A DNA stretch of 64,000 nucleotides from DASUPK01 sp963743575 (GTDB taxonomy: Bacteria; Actinomycetota; Thermoleophilia; Solirubrobacterales; 70-9), in contig CAVUQC010000008.1 in assembly GCA_963743575.1 (NCBI GenBank), positions 49,966 to 113,965 on the forward strand, given 5' to 3'. This document shows positions 16,402-24,096 of the stretch, piece by piece. The notes beneath the pieces were generated by a model. It was given only the letters and a program-made list of their open reading frames with translations, made no database searches and was not told the DNA's origin. The first letter of the stretch is position 1. Each line of letters opens with the position of its first letter. The translations under genes were made by a program, and so were the position numbers.

Positions 16402-17679
16402 TCATCGCGGGTCGAGCTCGAACTCGAGGTCGCCGACGACCACCTCGTCGCCCGGCTCGAAGCCGGCTCGCTGCAACGCCGCGATCACGCCGATCTCGCG
16501 CAGGCGCCGCTCCAGGTAGTCGAGGGCCTCGGGGTTCTCGAGGTCGTGCCGCGCGATCAGCAGCTCGATTCCCCGGCCGATGATCCTGAACCGTCCGTCG
16601 CCCTCCGGCACGACGTCGAAGCCCTCCTCATCCCCCGGGCGGTAGACGCGATGCTCGGCGTCGAACTCCTTCTCATCCGCGGCCACCGCGTCCGACTCGT
16701 CGGGCAGCGCCGCGAAGATCGCCTGGGTGAGCTGGTCGAGGCCGGCTCCGGTCGCGGAGGAGATGCCCACCACCTCGCTGCCGGCCCGCTCGCTCCACTG
16801 CTGCACCAGGCTCTGGGCCTCGCCCTCGGGGATCAGGTCCACCTTGGAGAGGGCGATGATCTCCGGCAGCCCGTCGAGCCCGGCCCCGTAGCCGGCGAGC
16901 TCGCCCCTGATCGTCTCGTAGCTGGTCTCCGGATCGCCCTCGGCCGGCGCCACCTCGACCAGATGCACGAGGAGGCGGCAGCGCTCCAGGTGGGCGAGGA
17001 ACTCGTGGCCGAGCCCCGCTCCGTCAGCCGCACCCTCGATCAGGCCGGGGATGTCGGCGAGCACGAGCTGATGGCCGTCGAGCTCGATCGTCCCCAGGTT
17101 GGGCTCGACGGTCGTGAAGGGGTAGCCGGCGACCTTCGGATCGGCCCGGGTAAGCCTGGCCAGGAGCGAGGACTTGCCGGCATTGGGCAGACCCACCAGG
17201 CCGACGTCGGCGAGCAGCTTGAGGCGCAGCTCGATCTCACCGGACTCCCCCTCGAGGCCGCGCTCCGCGAACCGCGGTGCCTGCCGCGTTGAGGTGGCGA
17301 AGCGCTTGTTGCCGTGGCCGCCCGAGCCGCCGCGCGCGACCACGACCCGCTGGCCGTCGGCCAGCAGCTCAGCCTCAGAGCCGTCGAGACCCAGGACGAC
17401 CGTCCCCGGTGGCACTGCGATGACGCGATCCGCCCCGCGCTCCCCATGCTGGCGCTTGCCCTTGCCGTGCTCCCCGCGTCCGGCGCGGAAGTGCCGACTC
17501 CGCCCGAGCGAGGAGAGGTCGCGGCGCTGGGCGTCGCAGGCCAGCACGACGTCGCCGCCGCGCCCGCCGTCGCCGCCGTCGGGACCGCCCCGCGGCACAT
17601 GCGCCTCGCGCCGAAAGCTGACCACGCCGTTGCCGCCGCCGCCACCCTCCACATAGATCTTGGCTCGATCGAAAAGCAC
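16402..17679 (-). CDS. obg: GTPase Obg/CgtA
   Basis: 425-residue ribosome-associated GTPase involved in 50S maturation and stress signalling. Domains in order are the glycine-rich Obg fold (FDRAKIYVEGGGGGNGVVSFRREAHVPRGGPDGGDGG), the G domain from about 160 (GLPNAGKSSLLARLTRA, the DIPGLIEGA switch, ALSKVDL) and a C-terminal OCT domain (about 330-425). The start is GTG 17679. It lies in the rplU-rpmA-obg-proB backbone, with two extra genes inserted between rpmA and obg. Confidence 0.97.
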   Translation of the reverse strand: MLFDRAKIYVEGGGGGNGVVSFRREAHVPRGGPDGGDGGRGGDVVLACDAQRRDLSSLGRSRHFRAGRGEHGKGKRQHGERGADRVIAVPPGTVVLGLDGSEAELLADGQRVVVARGGSGGHGNKRFATSTRQAPRFAERGLEGESGEIELRLKLLADVGLVGLPNAGKSSLLARLTRADPKVAGYPFTTVEPNLGTIELDGHQLVLADIPGLIEGAADGAGLGHEFLAHLERCRLLVHLVEVAPAEGDPETSYETIRGELAGYGAGLDGLPEIIALSKVDLIPEGEAQSLVQQWSERAGSEVVGISSATGAGLDQLTQAIFAALPDESDAVAADEKEFDAEHRVYRPGDEEGFDVVPEGDGRFRIIGRGIELLIARHDLENPEALDYLERRLREIGVIAALQRAGFEPGDEVVVGDLEFELDPR

Positions 17680-17715
17680 GGCGCGAAGGTAGCCGGATGG
17701 AGTTGTCCGGAGGCC

Positions 17716-19680
17716 CTAGCCGGTCTCGGCGACGGGCCGCGCCCGCGAGAACCAGTGCCGCCGCTTCAGCCCTGCGGCCTCCTCGGCCTCTTCCCGCGAG
17801 CAGAGGTCCAGGTACAGCAGGGTTCGTCCCAGAGCCACGTAGGGCAATACCAGCCCGTAGATGACCGACGCGATCAGGTTGACGAGTACCGCCGAGAGGT
17901 TGAGGAAGATCAGGAAGAAGCCGAGCACTGGCCCGATGACCACCGCGATCACCGCGAGGATCGCGGTGACCACAAGCGCCCGCAGCCAGTGGCCACGGAC
18001 CCGGGCGTGGCTGCCGCGCAGCGACTCCCGGATCGAGCGGTCCTCGAACAGGATCTCCTGCTGAACGAACTGCCAGGCGACGTAGAAGTAGGCGGCAAAC
18101 GGGATTCCGATGACCGTGACGACCATCAGGGCCAGGAACAGGTAGACGAGCAGCTGGGCGCCGACGACGCGCCAGAGCTTGCCCCAGATCTCCCGGTAGT
18201 CCTCCCGGACCCCCGATTCCTTCCCCTGCTCCCGCCGGTGGACGAAGGCGACGACCGCTCCGGAGGCGAGCGCGGAACCGATCGGGTAGGCGAGGTTCCC
18301 GAACGAGCCGTTGAACTCGAGCGTCAGGCCGAACGGATGAATCTGGACCTCGCCGCTGCCGGCGAGCTGCGTGAAGATGTACTGCGCGCCCTGGATGGCC
18401 GCGAGGATCACAAATCCGCTCAGGGCGATCGCGAGCATCGTGCGCCAGTGCCGCCCATAGAGCTGCCGGGCGCCGCGGAGGAGCTGGCCGACGGTCCACT
18501 TGTGCCGGAGCGTGGTGATGTCAACCGGGCGCCAGCGCGTGAACAACGGCGGCACGACGAGTAGGAGGAGCAGGGCCAGCCCGAGGCCGATCGCCCCGAG
18601 GGTTGACTTGGCCTCCAGGTTGATGAACTCGGAGATGCCCTCGATCGCCCCACAGAAGGCTGTGCTGGCGGCCGGGCCGAGGACCGCTCCACCCGGCAGC
18701 CGCGGGCTGTCCCGGCGGATTCCGTCCATCCAGGTGAAGGGTCGGAGCCACTGCTTCTTGGTGGTCGGCCCCTGCGGGCCGTTGTTGAACCCCTTCTCCC
18801 GCTGGCCCCAGTGGCCCAGGAAGCCGAGCCACTGGAACTCGCCGCCGGGGGCAGCGGCCGTCGGGATGATCACGGGCTGCGGATCGGATCGGATGTTCGG
18901 CTCCTGGGTGTCGTCGCAACCGACGCCCGAGCCATTCGAGCCGTTCTGTATGTAGATCGCGTTGTCGTAGAAGGTGGCGTGAGAACCCGCCGCCGGGTAC
19001 ACGATCGGGTGCGTCCCGTCCTTCTGGACCTTGCCGTCGTCCCAATCGGCCCGCTCACCACCCGCGTGCTGGAAGAGAGCGATCTGGGAGGGGCCCTGCG
19101 CGAGCGCCTCGGCGGGGGTGTCGGCGTCGAAGGAGATCTGCATCCCCTCCCAGTCGCCCTCGTGCACGTCGTTGAACTGGTTGAAGTAGTAGAAGAACCA
19201 GTACTGGACGACGAGGCCCGGGTGGCCCGGCTCCGTTGCGATGTGCGCATAGGTGACCGCGGGCGCCTTGCCCTCATTCCTCAGGGCCTGAAAGTCCTTT
19301 GCGTAGCTGCCGCGAGCAGGGCACTTGATGCTGAGCGGGTCCCCGGGAAGGTCAAGGTAGTAGTCATCACCGAGCCGCGCGATGTCCGCGGCGGTAGGAC
19401 CCCGCTTGACGGGAACGTCCTTCCCTCCGACGTAATGGACCAGCGTCACGGCGGGGTTCCCGAGCACGACGTCCACCGTGGTCGGCGGGTTGTACTGCTC
19501 CTCCCTCGTGTTGCAGTTGTCGTCGGCCGTCTGCTCGCGAAGCATCAGGTGCGGCGCATAGGCAGCCACGAGCTGCTGCTGCGCGGGCGAGGTCGCAGCC
19601 ACGGCGGTTGCCGTGAGCACGAGCGAGGCGGACGCGGTGAGGACGAGGAGCGCCGCCAACCTTCCGGGTCGGCGCAACAC
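17716..19680 (-). CDS. Vps62-like extracellular domain fused to a multi-pass membrane region
   Basis: 654 residues. A signal peptide (MLRRPGRLAALLVLTASASLVLTATAVAA) leads into an exported domain of about 330 residues with Vps62-related motifs: YWFFYYFNQFNDVHEGDWEGM and HPIVYPAAGSHATFY. A first membrane helix follows (TLGAIGLGLALLLLLVVPPLF, about 365-390), then further helices up to about 620 with an EILFEDRSIRESLRGS segment. The exported part resembles proteins found in fungi and Actinobacteria; function unknown. It sits between the HesB-like gene and obg, an unusual insertion in the ribosome-assembly operon. Confidence 0.65.
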   Translation of the reverse strand: MLRRPGRLAALLVLTASASLVLTATAVAATSPAQQQLVAAYAPHLMLREQTADDNCNTREEQYNPPTTVDVVLGNPAVTLVHYVGGKDVPVKRGPTAADIARLGDDYYLDLPGDPLSIKCPARGSYAKDFQALRNEGKAPAVTYAHIATEPGHPGLVVQYWFFYYFNQFNDVHEGDWEGMQISFDADTPAEALAQGPSQIALFQHAGGERADWDDGKVQKDGTHPIVYPAAGSHATFYDNAIYIQNGSNGSGVGCDDTQEPNIRSDPQPVIIPTAAAPGGEFQWLGFLGHWGQREKGFNNGPQGPTTKKQWLRPFTWMDGIRRDSPRLPGGAVLGPAASTAFCGAIEGISEFINLEAKSTLGAIGLGLALLLLLVVPPLFTRWRPVDITTLRHKWTVGQLLRGARQLYGRHWRTMLAIALSGFVILAAIQGAQYIFTQLAGSGEVQIHPFGLTLEFNGSFGNLAYPIGSALASGAVVAFVHRREQGKESGVREDYREIWGKLWRVVGAQLLVYLFLALMVVTVIGIPFAAYFYVAWQFVQQEILFEDRSIRESLRGSHARVRGHWLRALVVTAILAVIAVVIGPVLGFFLIFLNLSAVLVNLIASVIYGLVLPYVALGRTLLYLDLCSREEAEEAAGLKRRHWFSRARPVAETG

Positions 19681-19721
19681 GGCGCCAACCTAACACGCCC
19701 CCCTGCGTCAAATCCAGCGGG

Positions 19722-20024
19722 CTACGCCTGATCGCCGACGCTGAAGTTGACCTGCTCGCCGACGACGGTCACGTCGAGTTCCTTGTCGTCGAGCATCACC
19801 GCGGCGCTCGGCTCGACGCAGACCGCGATCTCTTCACCCTGCACGATCTGATCATCGTGCGCCGGCTCATCCGTGACTGAGACCGCAAGGCCGGGGCCGG
19901 GCGCAAGCCCGTCCTGTCCCTGCGGGCTGATCCGGAACATCGAGCCGTCGGGGGCATCGGAAGCGGCGAGAATCCCGCGAATTGCCTGCGAGGCTTCGGG
20001 GGTGATCGTGAGCACGTGGCTCAC
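19722..20024 (-). CDS. HesB/IscA-fold protein lacking the Fe-S cysteines
   Basis: 100 residues. The N-terminus (LTITPEASQAIRGIL) and C-terminus (SAAVMLDDKELDVTVVGEQVNFSV) follow the HesB/IscA fold. The three conserved cluster-binding cysteines (first internal Cys and the terminal Cys-x-Cys) are absent; a single cysteine occurs in IAVCVEP. It is therefore unlikely to carry a standard Fe-S cluster. This divergent form is common in Actinobacteria and has no firm role. It lies between rpmA and the Vps62-like gene. Confidence 0.75.
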   Translation of the reverse strand: MSHVLTITPEASQAIRGILAASDAPDGSMFRISPQGQDGLAPGPGLAVSVTDEPAHDDQIVQGEEIAVCVEPSAAVMLDDKELDVTVVGEQVNFSVGDQA

Positions 20025-20082
20025 CTCCTCCTGTCGAGAACGTGAGCCTTGCCGTTACCCGGCTTCCCCTCAGGGAAACGAG

Positions 20083-20337
20083 CTAGTCGCCGGCGACGAC
20101 CGAGATCGTCCGGCCGCGGCGGCCGGTGCTGAACTGCACGACGCCGGGACGCGTCGCGAAGATCGAATGGTCTCGGCCGATGCCGACGCCGTCGCCGGGT
20201 CGGAAGCGGGTGCCGCGCTGGCGCACGATGATCTCCCCGCCGTTCACGGCCTGGCCGGCGAACACCTTGACGCCCAGGTACTTCGGGTTGGAGTCGCGGC
20301 CGTTCCGGCTCGATCCGAGTCCCTTCTTATGAGCCAT
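20083..20337 (-). CDS. rpmA: 50S ribosomal protein L27
   Basis: 84 residues of the large-subunit protein whose N-terminus reaches the peptidyl-transferase centre. Signature: MAHKKGLGSSRNGRDSNPKYLGVKVF, then GGEIIVRQRGTRFRPGDGVGIGRDHSIFA. There is no Firmicutes-type N-terminal cleavage extension. The ATG overlaps the end of rplU by 11 bases, indicating translational coupling. Confidence 0.98.
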   Translation of the reverse strand: MAHKKGLGSSRNGRDSNPKYLGVKVFAGQAVNGGEIIVRQRGTRFRPGDGVGIGRDHSIFATRPGVVQFSTGRRGRTISVVAGD

Positions 20338-20737
20338 CTGCGGCTTTCTCCTTCTTCTCGGCCGGCTTTGTCGCCGTCGAGGCGGCCGGCTTTCTGCTTG
20401 ATGCGGCGGCGGGTCTTGTGGCCGCCGACTTCATGCTGACGTCCGTGATCTCCAGCCGGGTCAGCTCGGAACGGTGCCCGGCGCGCTTGCGGTAGCCCTT
20501 CTTCGCCCGATACTTGAAGATCCGGATCTTGGGACCGCGCTCATGTCCGGCCACCTTGGCCTCGACCTTGACCTTCTCGAGGTCCTTGCCGAGCACCATC
20601 TCCTTGTCTCGAAAGGCGACCGGCCGCAGATCGACCTTGTCACCTTCCTTCGCGGTCAGGCGATCGACGAGGAGGGTCGAGCCCTTCTCGACGCGGTACT
20701 GCTTTCCGCCTGTCTCTATGACTGCGTAGCTGGCCAT
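20327..20737 (-). CDS. rplU: 50S ribosomal protein L21 with an Ala/Lys-rich C-terminal extension
   Basis: 136 residues: a normal L21 core (YAVIETGGKQYRVEKGSTLLVDRL ... IFKYRAKKGYRKRAGHRSELTRLEITDV) ending near residue 101. A tail of about 35 residues rich in Ala, Lys and Pro follows (KPAASTATKPAEKKEKAA). Such tails occur in some Actinobacteria and are probably disordered and RNA-binding. It is cotranscribed with rpmA. Confidence 0.98.
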   Translation of the reverse strand: MASYAVIETGGKQYRVEKGSTLLVDRLTAKEGDKVDLRPVAFRDKEMVLGKDLEKVKVEAKVAGHERGPKIRIFKYRAKKGYRKRAGHRSELTRLEITDVSMKSAATRPAAASSRKPAASTATKPAEKKEKAADGS

Positions 20738-20758
20738 GTCTCGTGTGCTTTCCTGATT

Positions 20759-20782
20759 CGGCGGCGGTGTTTGTGGCCGCCG
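20759..20782 (-). promoter_or_regulatory. Stem-loop in the rplU leader
   Basis: Seven-base arms CGGCGGC/GCCGCCG with a 10-base loop lie between the rng stop and the rplU start. The position suits either an rng terminator or a leader structure for the L21-L27 message. I cannot match it to a named r-protein leader. Confidence 0.35.
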
Positions 20783-20797
20783 TTTGTGGTGGTCTTT

Positions 20798-22675
20798 CTA
20801 GTCCTTGCTGCCGGCGCGGGACCGTCGCCTGCCGCCTCTGCTGCCGCGACGGCGGCGCCCGCTCGAGGCCGAGGATTCTAGCTTCTCGCCGGCATTTCCA
20901 TTGGCCCCCGGCTCCACCACGTTCCCATCGGAATCGAGCAGCGCGGCGGTCGCCGCGGAGCGCCCGACGCTCTCGATCCGCACCATCCTCTGCTCACCGA
21001 CATGGGGGCCGGCTCCGGTGACGCTGACGATGTAGGAATCGACGCGCGCGACGGCGTCGTCCACGTTGTACATGTGGGGCTCCTCGATGGAGACGAGCAC
21101 CTCCTCGCCCACCTGGAAGGGCAGCGCCCGCTGTTCGATCTCGTCGCGTCCACCTGTCTCGACCACGTGGAACGTGTCGAGCGAGAGGGCGTCTCCGCCC
21201 TCGAAGTGGAATCGCTTGCCGGTCTCCTCCTCGAGCTCCGTGAGGCCGGAGTCCGCCGAGAGCAGCTCCGCGGCCACCCGTGGGTTGACCCGGATCAGGT
21301 ACGCCTCAGGATCGGGCTGCTCCTCGACCAACTCCCCGAGCTTGCGCACGATCGTGATCGCGACTGTCTCCTCGGAGCTGACCACGCCCTCGCCGTCACA
21401 GGTCGGACAGCGCTTGGTGAGGATCTCGCGCACCCCGTCCGTGACGTTCTGCCTGGTCATCTCGACCAGGCCGAGCGGCGAGACCTCGACCACGTACGTC
21501 TTGGTCCGGTCCTCGTCGAGCGCGGTCCGCAGGGTCTTCAGGACCTGGTCGCGGTTGCGTGCCCGCGCCATGTCGATGAAGTCGATGACGATGATGCCGC
21601 CGATGTCGCGCATCCGCAACTGGCGCACGACCTCCTCGGCCGCCTCGACGTTCACCTTGGTGATCGTGTCCTCGAGCCGCCCCTTGCCCTTGCCGGTGAA
21701 GCTGCCGGTGTTGATGTCGATCACCGTCAGCGCCTCGGCGTAGTCGATCATGAGATAGCCACCCGAGGGGAGATCGACGCGGCGGCTGAGCACGGAGTCG
21801 AACGCCTTCTCGACGTCCCACTTCTCCAGCAGCGGCGGCTTGCCCTCGTAAAGCTCGACGCGCTCGGCGAGCTCCGGCGCGGTTCGCTGCAGGAACTTGG
21901 TGACCCGATCGTGCTGCTTGGGGTCGTCGATGATCGCGCCCTCGAACTCCTCGACGAGCACGTCGCGGACTACGCGAATCGAGAGATCGGCCTCCTGGAA
22001 GACCATCTGGCCGACCTCGGACTTCTCAGCCCGCTCCTGCACGACCTCGTCGAGTCGGTGCAGATAGGAGATCTCGCGGACGAAGTCCTCCTTCTTGGCG
22101 CCCTGGGCGGCGGTGCGAACGATCGCTCCGCCCTTGCCGATGTCCACCTTGTCGATCAGCTTGCGGAGCCGTGTCCGTTCGCCGTCGGGAAGGCGCTTGG
22201 AGACCCCGATGCCGCCGCCCTGCGGCATGTAGACGAGGTAGCGGCCCGCGATCGAGAGCTGCATGGAGAGGCGCGCCCCCTTGGTCTTCAGCGGGTCCTT
22301 GACGACCTGGACGATGATCTCCTGGCCGGGCTTGATCAGCTCGTCGATCCGGCGCCCTCGGCCGCGGCCCCGCTTGGGGACGGCCTTGCCGTCGGGGAGG
22401 ACGATCTCGTCGACGTGGAGGAAGCCGTTTCGCTCCAGTCCGATGTCGACGAACGCCGCCTCCATCCCGGGCAGGACGTTGTCGACCTTGCCCTTGTAGA
22501 CATTGCCGACGATCGAGCGGCGGCCGCGGCGCTCGACGTAGAGCTCGGCGACCTTCCATTCATTGGTTGGGGCAGCCTTCTTGGGGCGCTTGCCCTCCTT
22601 GGGGCTGCCCTTCGCCTCGAGCACGGCGACGCGTGTCTCACCGCTATCGACGCTGACCAGGATGTTCTTCTTCAT
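20798..22675 (-). CDS. rng: Ribonuclease E/G family endoribonuclease
   Basis: 625 residues from ATG 22675 (KKNILVSVDSGETRVAVLE) with a GAAAG-type site upstream. It includes the S1 RNA-binding region (IVGNVYKGKVDNVLPGMEAAFVDIG), the 5' sensor/RNase H-like core and the catalytic DNase I-like part with VIDFIDMARARNR. The Zn-link is CPTCDGEGVV. The C-terminal end is a basic Arg/Ser/Gly tail (RRRRGSRGGRR). It processes rRNA and degrades mRNA. It lies just upstream of rplU-rpmA, as in most Actinobacteria. Confidence 0.95.
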   Translation of the reverse strand: MKKNILVSVDSGETRVAVLEAKGSPKEGKRPKKAAPTNEWKVAELYVERRGRRSIVGNVYKGKVDNVLPGMEAAFVDIGLERNGFLHVDEIVLPDGKAVPKRGRGRGRRIDELIKPGQEIIVQVVKDPLKTKGARLSMQLSIAGRYLVYMPQGGGIGVSKRLPDGERTRLRKLIDKVDIGKGGAIVRTAAQGAKKEDFVREISYLHRLDEVVQERAEKSEVGQMVFQEADLSIRVVRDVLVEEFEGAIIDDPKQHDRVTKFLQRTAPELAERVELYEGKPPLLEKWDVEKAFDSVLSRRVDLPSGGYLMIDYAEALTVIDINTGSFTGKGKGRLEDTITKVNVEAAEEVVRQLRMRDIGGIIVIDFIDMARARNRDQVLKTLRTALDEDRTKTYVVEVSPLGLVEMTRQNVTDGVREILTKRCPTCDGEGVVSSEETVAITIVRKLGELVEEQPDPEAYLIRVNPRVAAELLSADSGLTELEEETGKRFHFEGGDALSLDTFHVVETGGRDEIEQRALPFQVGEEVLVSIEEPHMYNVDDAVARVDSYIVSVTGAGPHVGEQRMVRIESVGRSAATAALLDSDGNVVEPGANGNAGEKLESSASSGRRRRGSRGGRRRSRAGSKD

Positions 22676-22711
22676 GTGTTTCCTTTCTGCGCGAGCGCAG
22701 CACCACAAACC

Positions 22712-22760
22712 GGGGTCAGGTCTTGCAGGGGCACGAAGTGCACGTGCAAGACCTGACCCC
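22712..22760. repeat. Perfect 16-bp inverted repeat between rodA and rng
   Basis: Arms GGGGTCAGGTCTTGCA (22712-22727) and the exact complement TGCAAGACCTGACCCC (22745-22760) flank 17 bases that contain smaller GCAC/GTGC pairings. From general experience, sequences of the type CAAGACCTGACCCC recur in many soil-bacterial genomes as REP-like or non-autonomous elements. It may also act as a terminator or processing site between the cell-shape operon and rng. Confidence 0.75.
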
Positions 22761-22790
22761 TGGTGTTGGTTTGGGTGTGCTTTAGCTGGC

Positions 22791-23993
22791 TCAGCGCAAC
22801 AGTGGGATAGGCGCCCTGCTACGTGCGCCGGAGCTGAGCCGCGCTTGTGCGTGGATGCTCTGTAGGAGCCCGATCGCCAGGAAGGTGGCGATCACCGAGG
22901 ATCCCCCGTAAGACATGAGGGGCAGGGTGATGCCGGTTACCGGCATGACGCCGAGGGTCATGCCCACGTTGACCAGAATCTGGAACATGAGCATGGCGGC
23001 GATGCCGCCGGCGATCAGGGTCCCGTACAAGTTCTTGGAGAGCGTCGGAATGCGCAGCATTCTCCAGATGAGCAGGGCGTATAGGGACAGTACGAATGCG
23101 GCTCCCAGGAAGCCGAAGCGCTCCCCGATGACGGCGAACACGAAGTCCGTGTGCCGCTCGGGAAGGAACAGGAGCTTGGTCTGAGTGGAGCTGTCTCCGC
23201 GTCCGGTCTTTTCGCCGGACCCGATGGCAGTCACGCTCTGGTTGACCTGATAGCTCGCGTCGCTTGGGTCGTTGCTGGGATGCAGAAATGCAGTCAACCG
23301 GTCCTGCTGATAGCCGTGAAGCGGGCTGGGCAGGCCGGTGGCCGGGGCAATGACGAGGACGAAGCTCACGGCCAATGCCGCGACGCCACCGATGATCGCG
23401 AAGTGCGACCACGGAACCCCGGCGAGGAAAAGAATGGTGAGTGTGATGGCCACGAGCACGATTCCCGTGCCGAGGTCGGGTTGCAGGAAGACGAGTCCGG
23501 CCGGGGCGAGGCCGAGCGCCAGGATGCGGAGGGTCTGGCGCGCGGGGGTGCCGCGGCGGGTGCGCTCGATCACGAACGCCGCGAGGGCGACGATGAGCAG
23601 CAGCTTGGCCAGCTCTGAGGGCTGGAACCGGAAGTAGGGAAGCTCGATCCAGCGGCGGGAGCCGCGCGCTGCGGCCCCGAACAGCAGGACGAGGCAGATC
23701 GAGCCGATCATCAACGAGTAGATGCCGACGCGGATCTCGCGGAAGCGCGAGTAGTCGATCTTGGCTACGGCGAACATGAGGGCGATGCCGATCAGTGCGT
23801 AGATCGCCTGCCGCATGGCGAAGAAGAGCGGCTGGCCGGGCACGTCGTTGGGCGTCGCAACCGCGAGCGTAAAGCAACTGAACGCGATCAGCGCCGCGGC
23901 AGCGCCGAACAGGACACCGTCGAAGTGGGCGATGCCGAAGCGCTCGCCGAGGCGAGCGCGAGTGGGTCTGAGCGTCAGGGGTGCTGCTTCCAT
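22791..23993 (-). CDS. rodA: Peptidoglycan glycosyltransferase RodA, first copy
   Basis: 400-residue SEDS protein from ATG 23993 (MEAAPLTLRPTR). About ten membrane helices polymerise lipid II glycan strands together with a class B PBP. Signatures are LPYFRFQPSELAKLLLIVALAAFV, LQPDLGTGIVLV, HGYQQDRLTAFLHPSNDPSDASYQ, LFLPERHTDFVFAVIGERFGFLG and GITLPLMSYGGSS. It follows a PBP2 gene after 103 bases of repeat-rich spacer, whereas the second RodA overlaps its PBP2, so the two cassettes have diverged in spacing. Confidence 0.95.
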   Translation of the reverse strand: MEAAPLTLRPTRARLGERFGIAHFDGVLFGAAAALIAFSCFTLAVATPNDVPGQPLFFAMRQAIYALIGIALMFAVAKIDYSRFREIRVGIYSLMIGSICLVLLFGAAARGSRRWIELPYFRFQPSELAKLLLIVALAAFVIERTRRGTPARQTLRILALGLAPAGLVFLQPDLGTGIVLVAITLTILFLAGVPWSHFAIIGGVAALAVSFVLVIAPATGLPSPLHGYQQDRLTAFLHPSNDPSDASYQVNQSVTAIGSGEKTGRGDSSTQTKLLFLPERHTDFVFAVIGERFGFLGAAFVLSLYALLIWRMLRIPTLSKNLYGTLIAGGIAAMLMFQILVNVGMTLGVMPVTGITLPLMSYGGSSVIATFLAIGLLQSIHAQARLSSGARSRAPIPLLR

Positions 23994-24001
23994 TAGGCGA
24001 G

Positions 24002-24062
24002 GGTGCTCCGAGGCACAGCCGAGGAGCAACCCGTGTGATGGCGAAGCCGTCCTACCATCACA
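24002..24062. repeat. Hairpin-rich spacer sharing a core with the dispersed repeat
   Basis: The spacer between pbp2 and rodA holds an imperfect hairpin (GGTGCTCC with GGAGCAACC, 24002-24031) and a perfect one (TGTGATGG 24034-24041 with CCATCACA 24055-24062). On the minus strand the second reads GGACGGCTTCGCCATCA, the same core found in the dispersed repeat copies at 31.7, 41.2 and 45.3 kb. Confidence 0.6.
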
Positions 24063-24096
24063 TGGAGGGTAGACGTCAGGCGGGATCGTGCCGGCA

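Noticed and set aside
21002..22756. 584-codon plus-strand frame opposite rng
   Set aside because: Shadow of the RNase G gene; Leu/Asp/Val-rich mirror composition and no ribosome site or domain.
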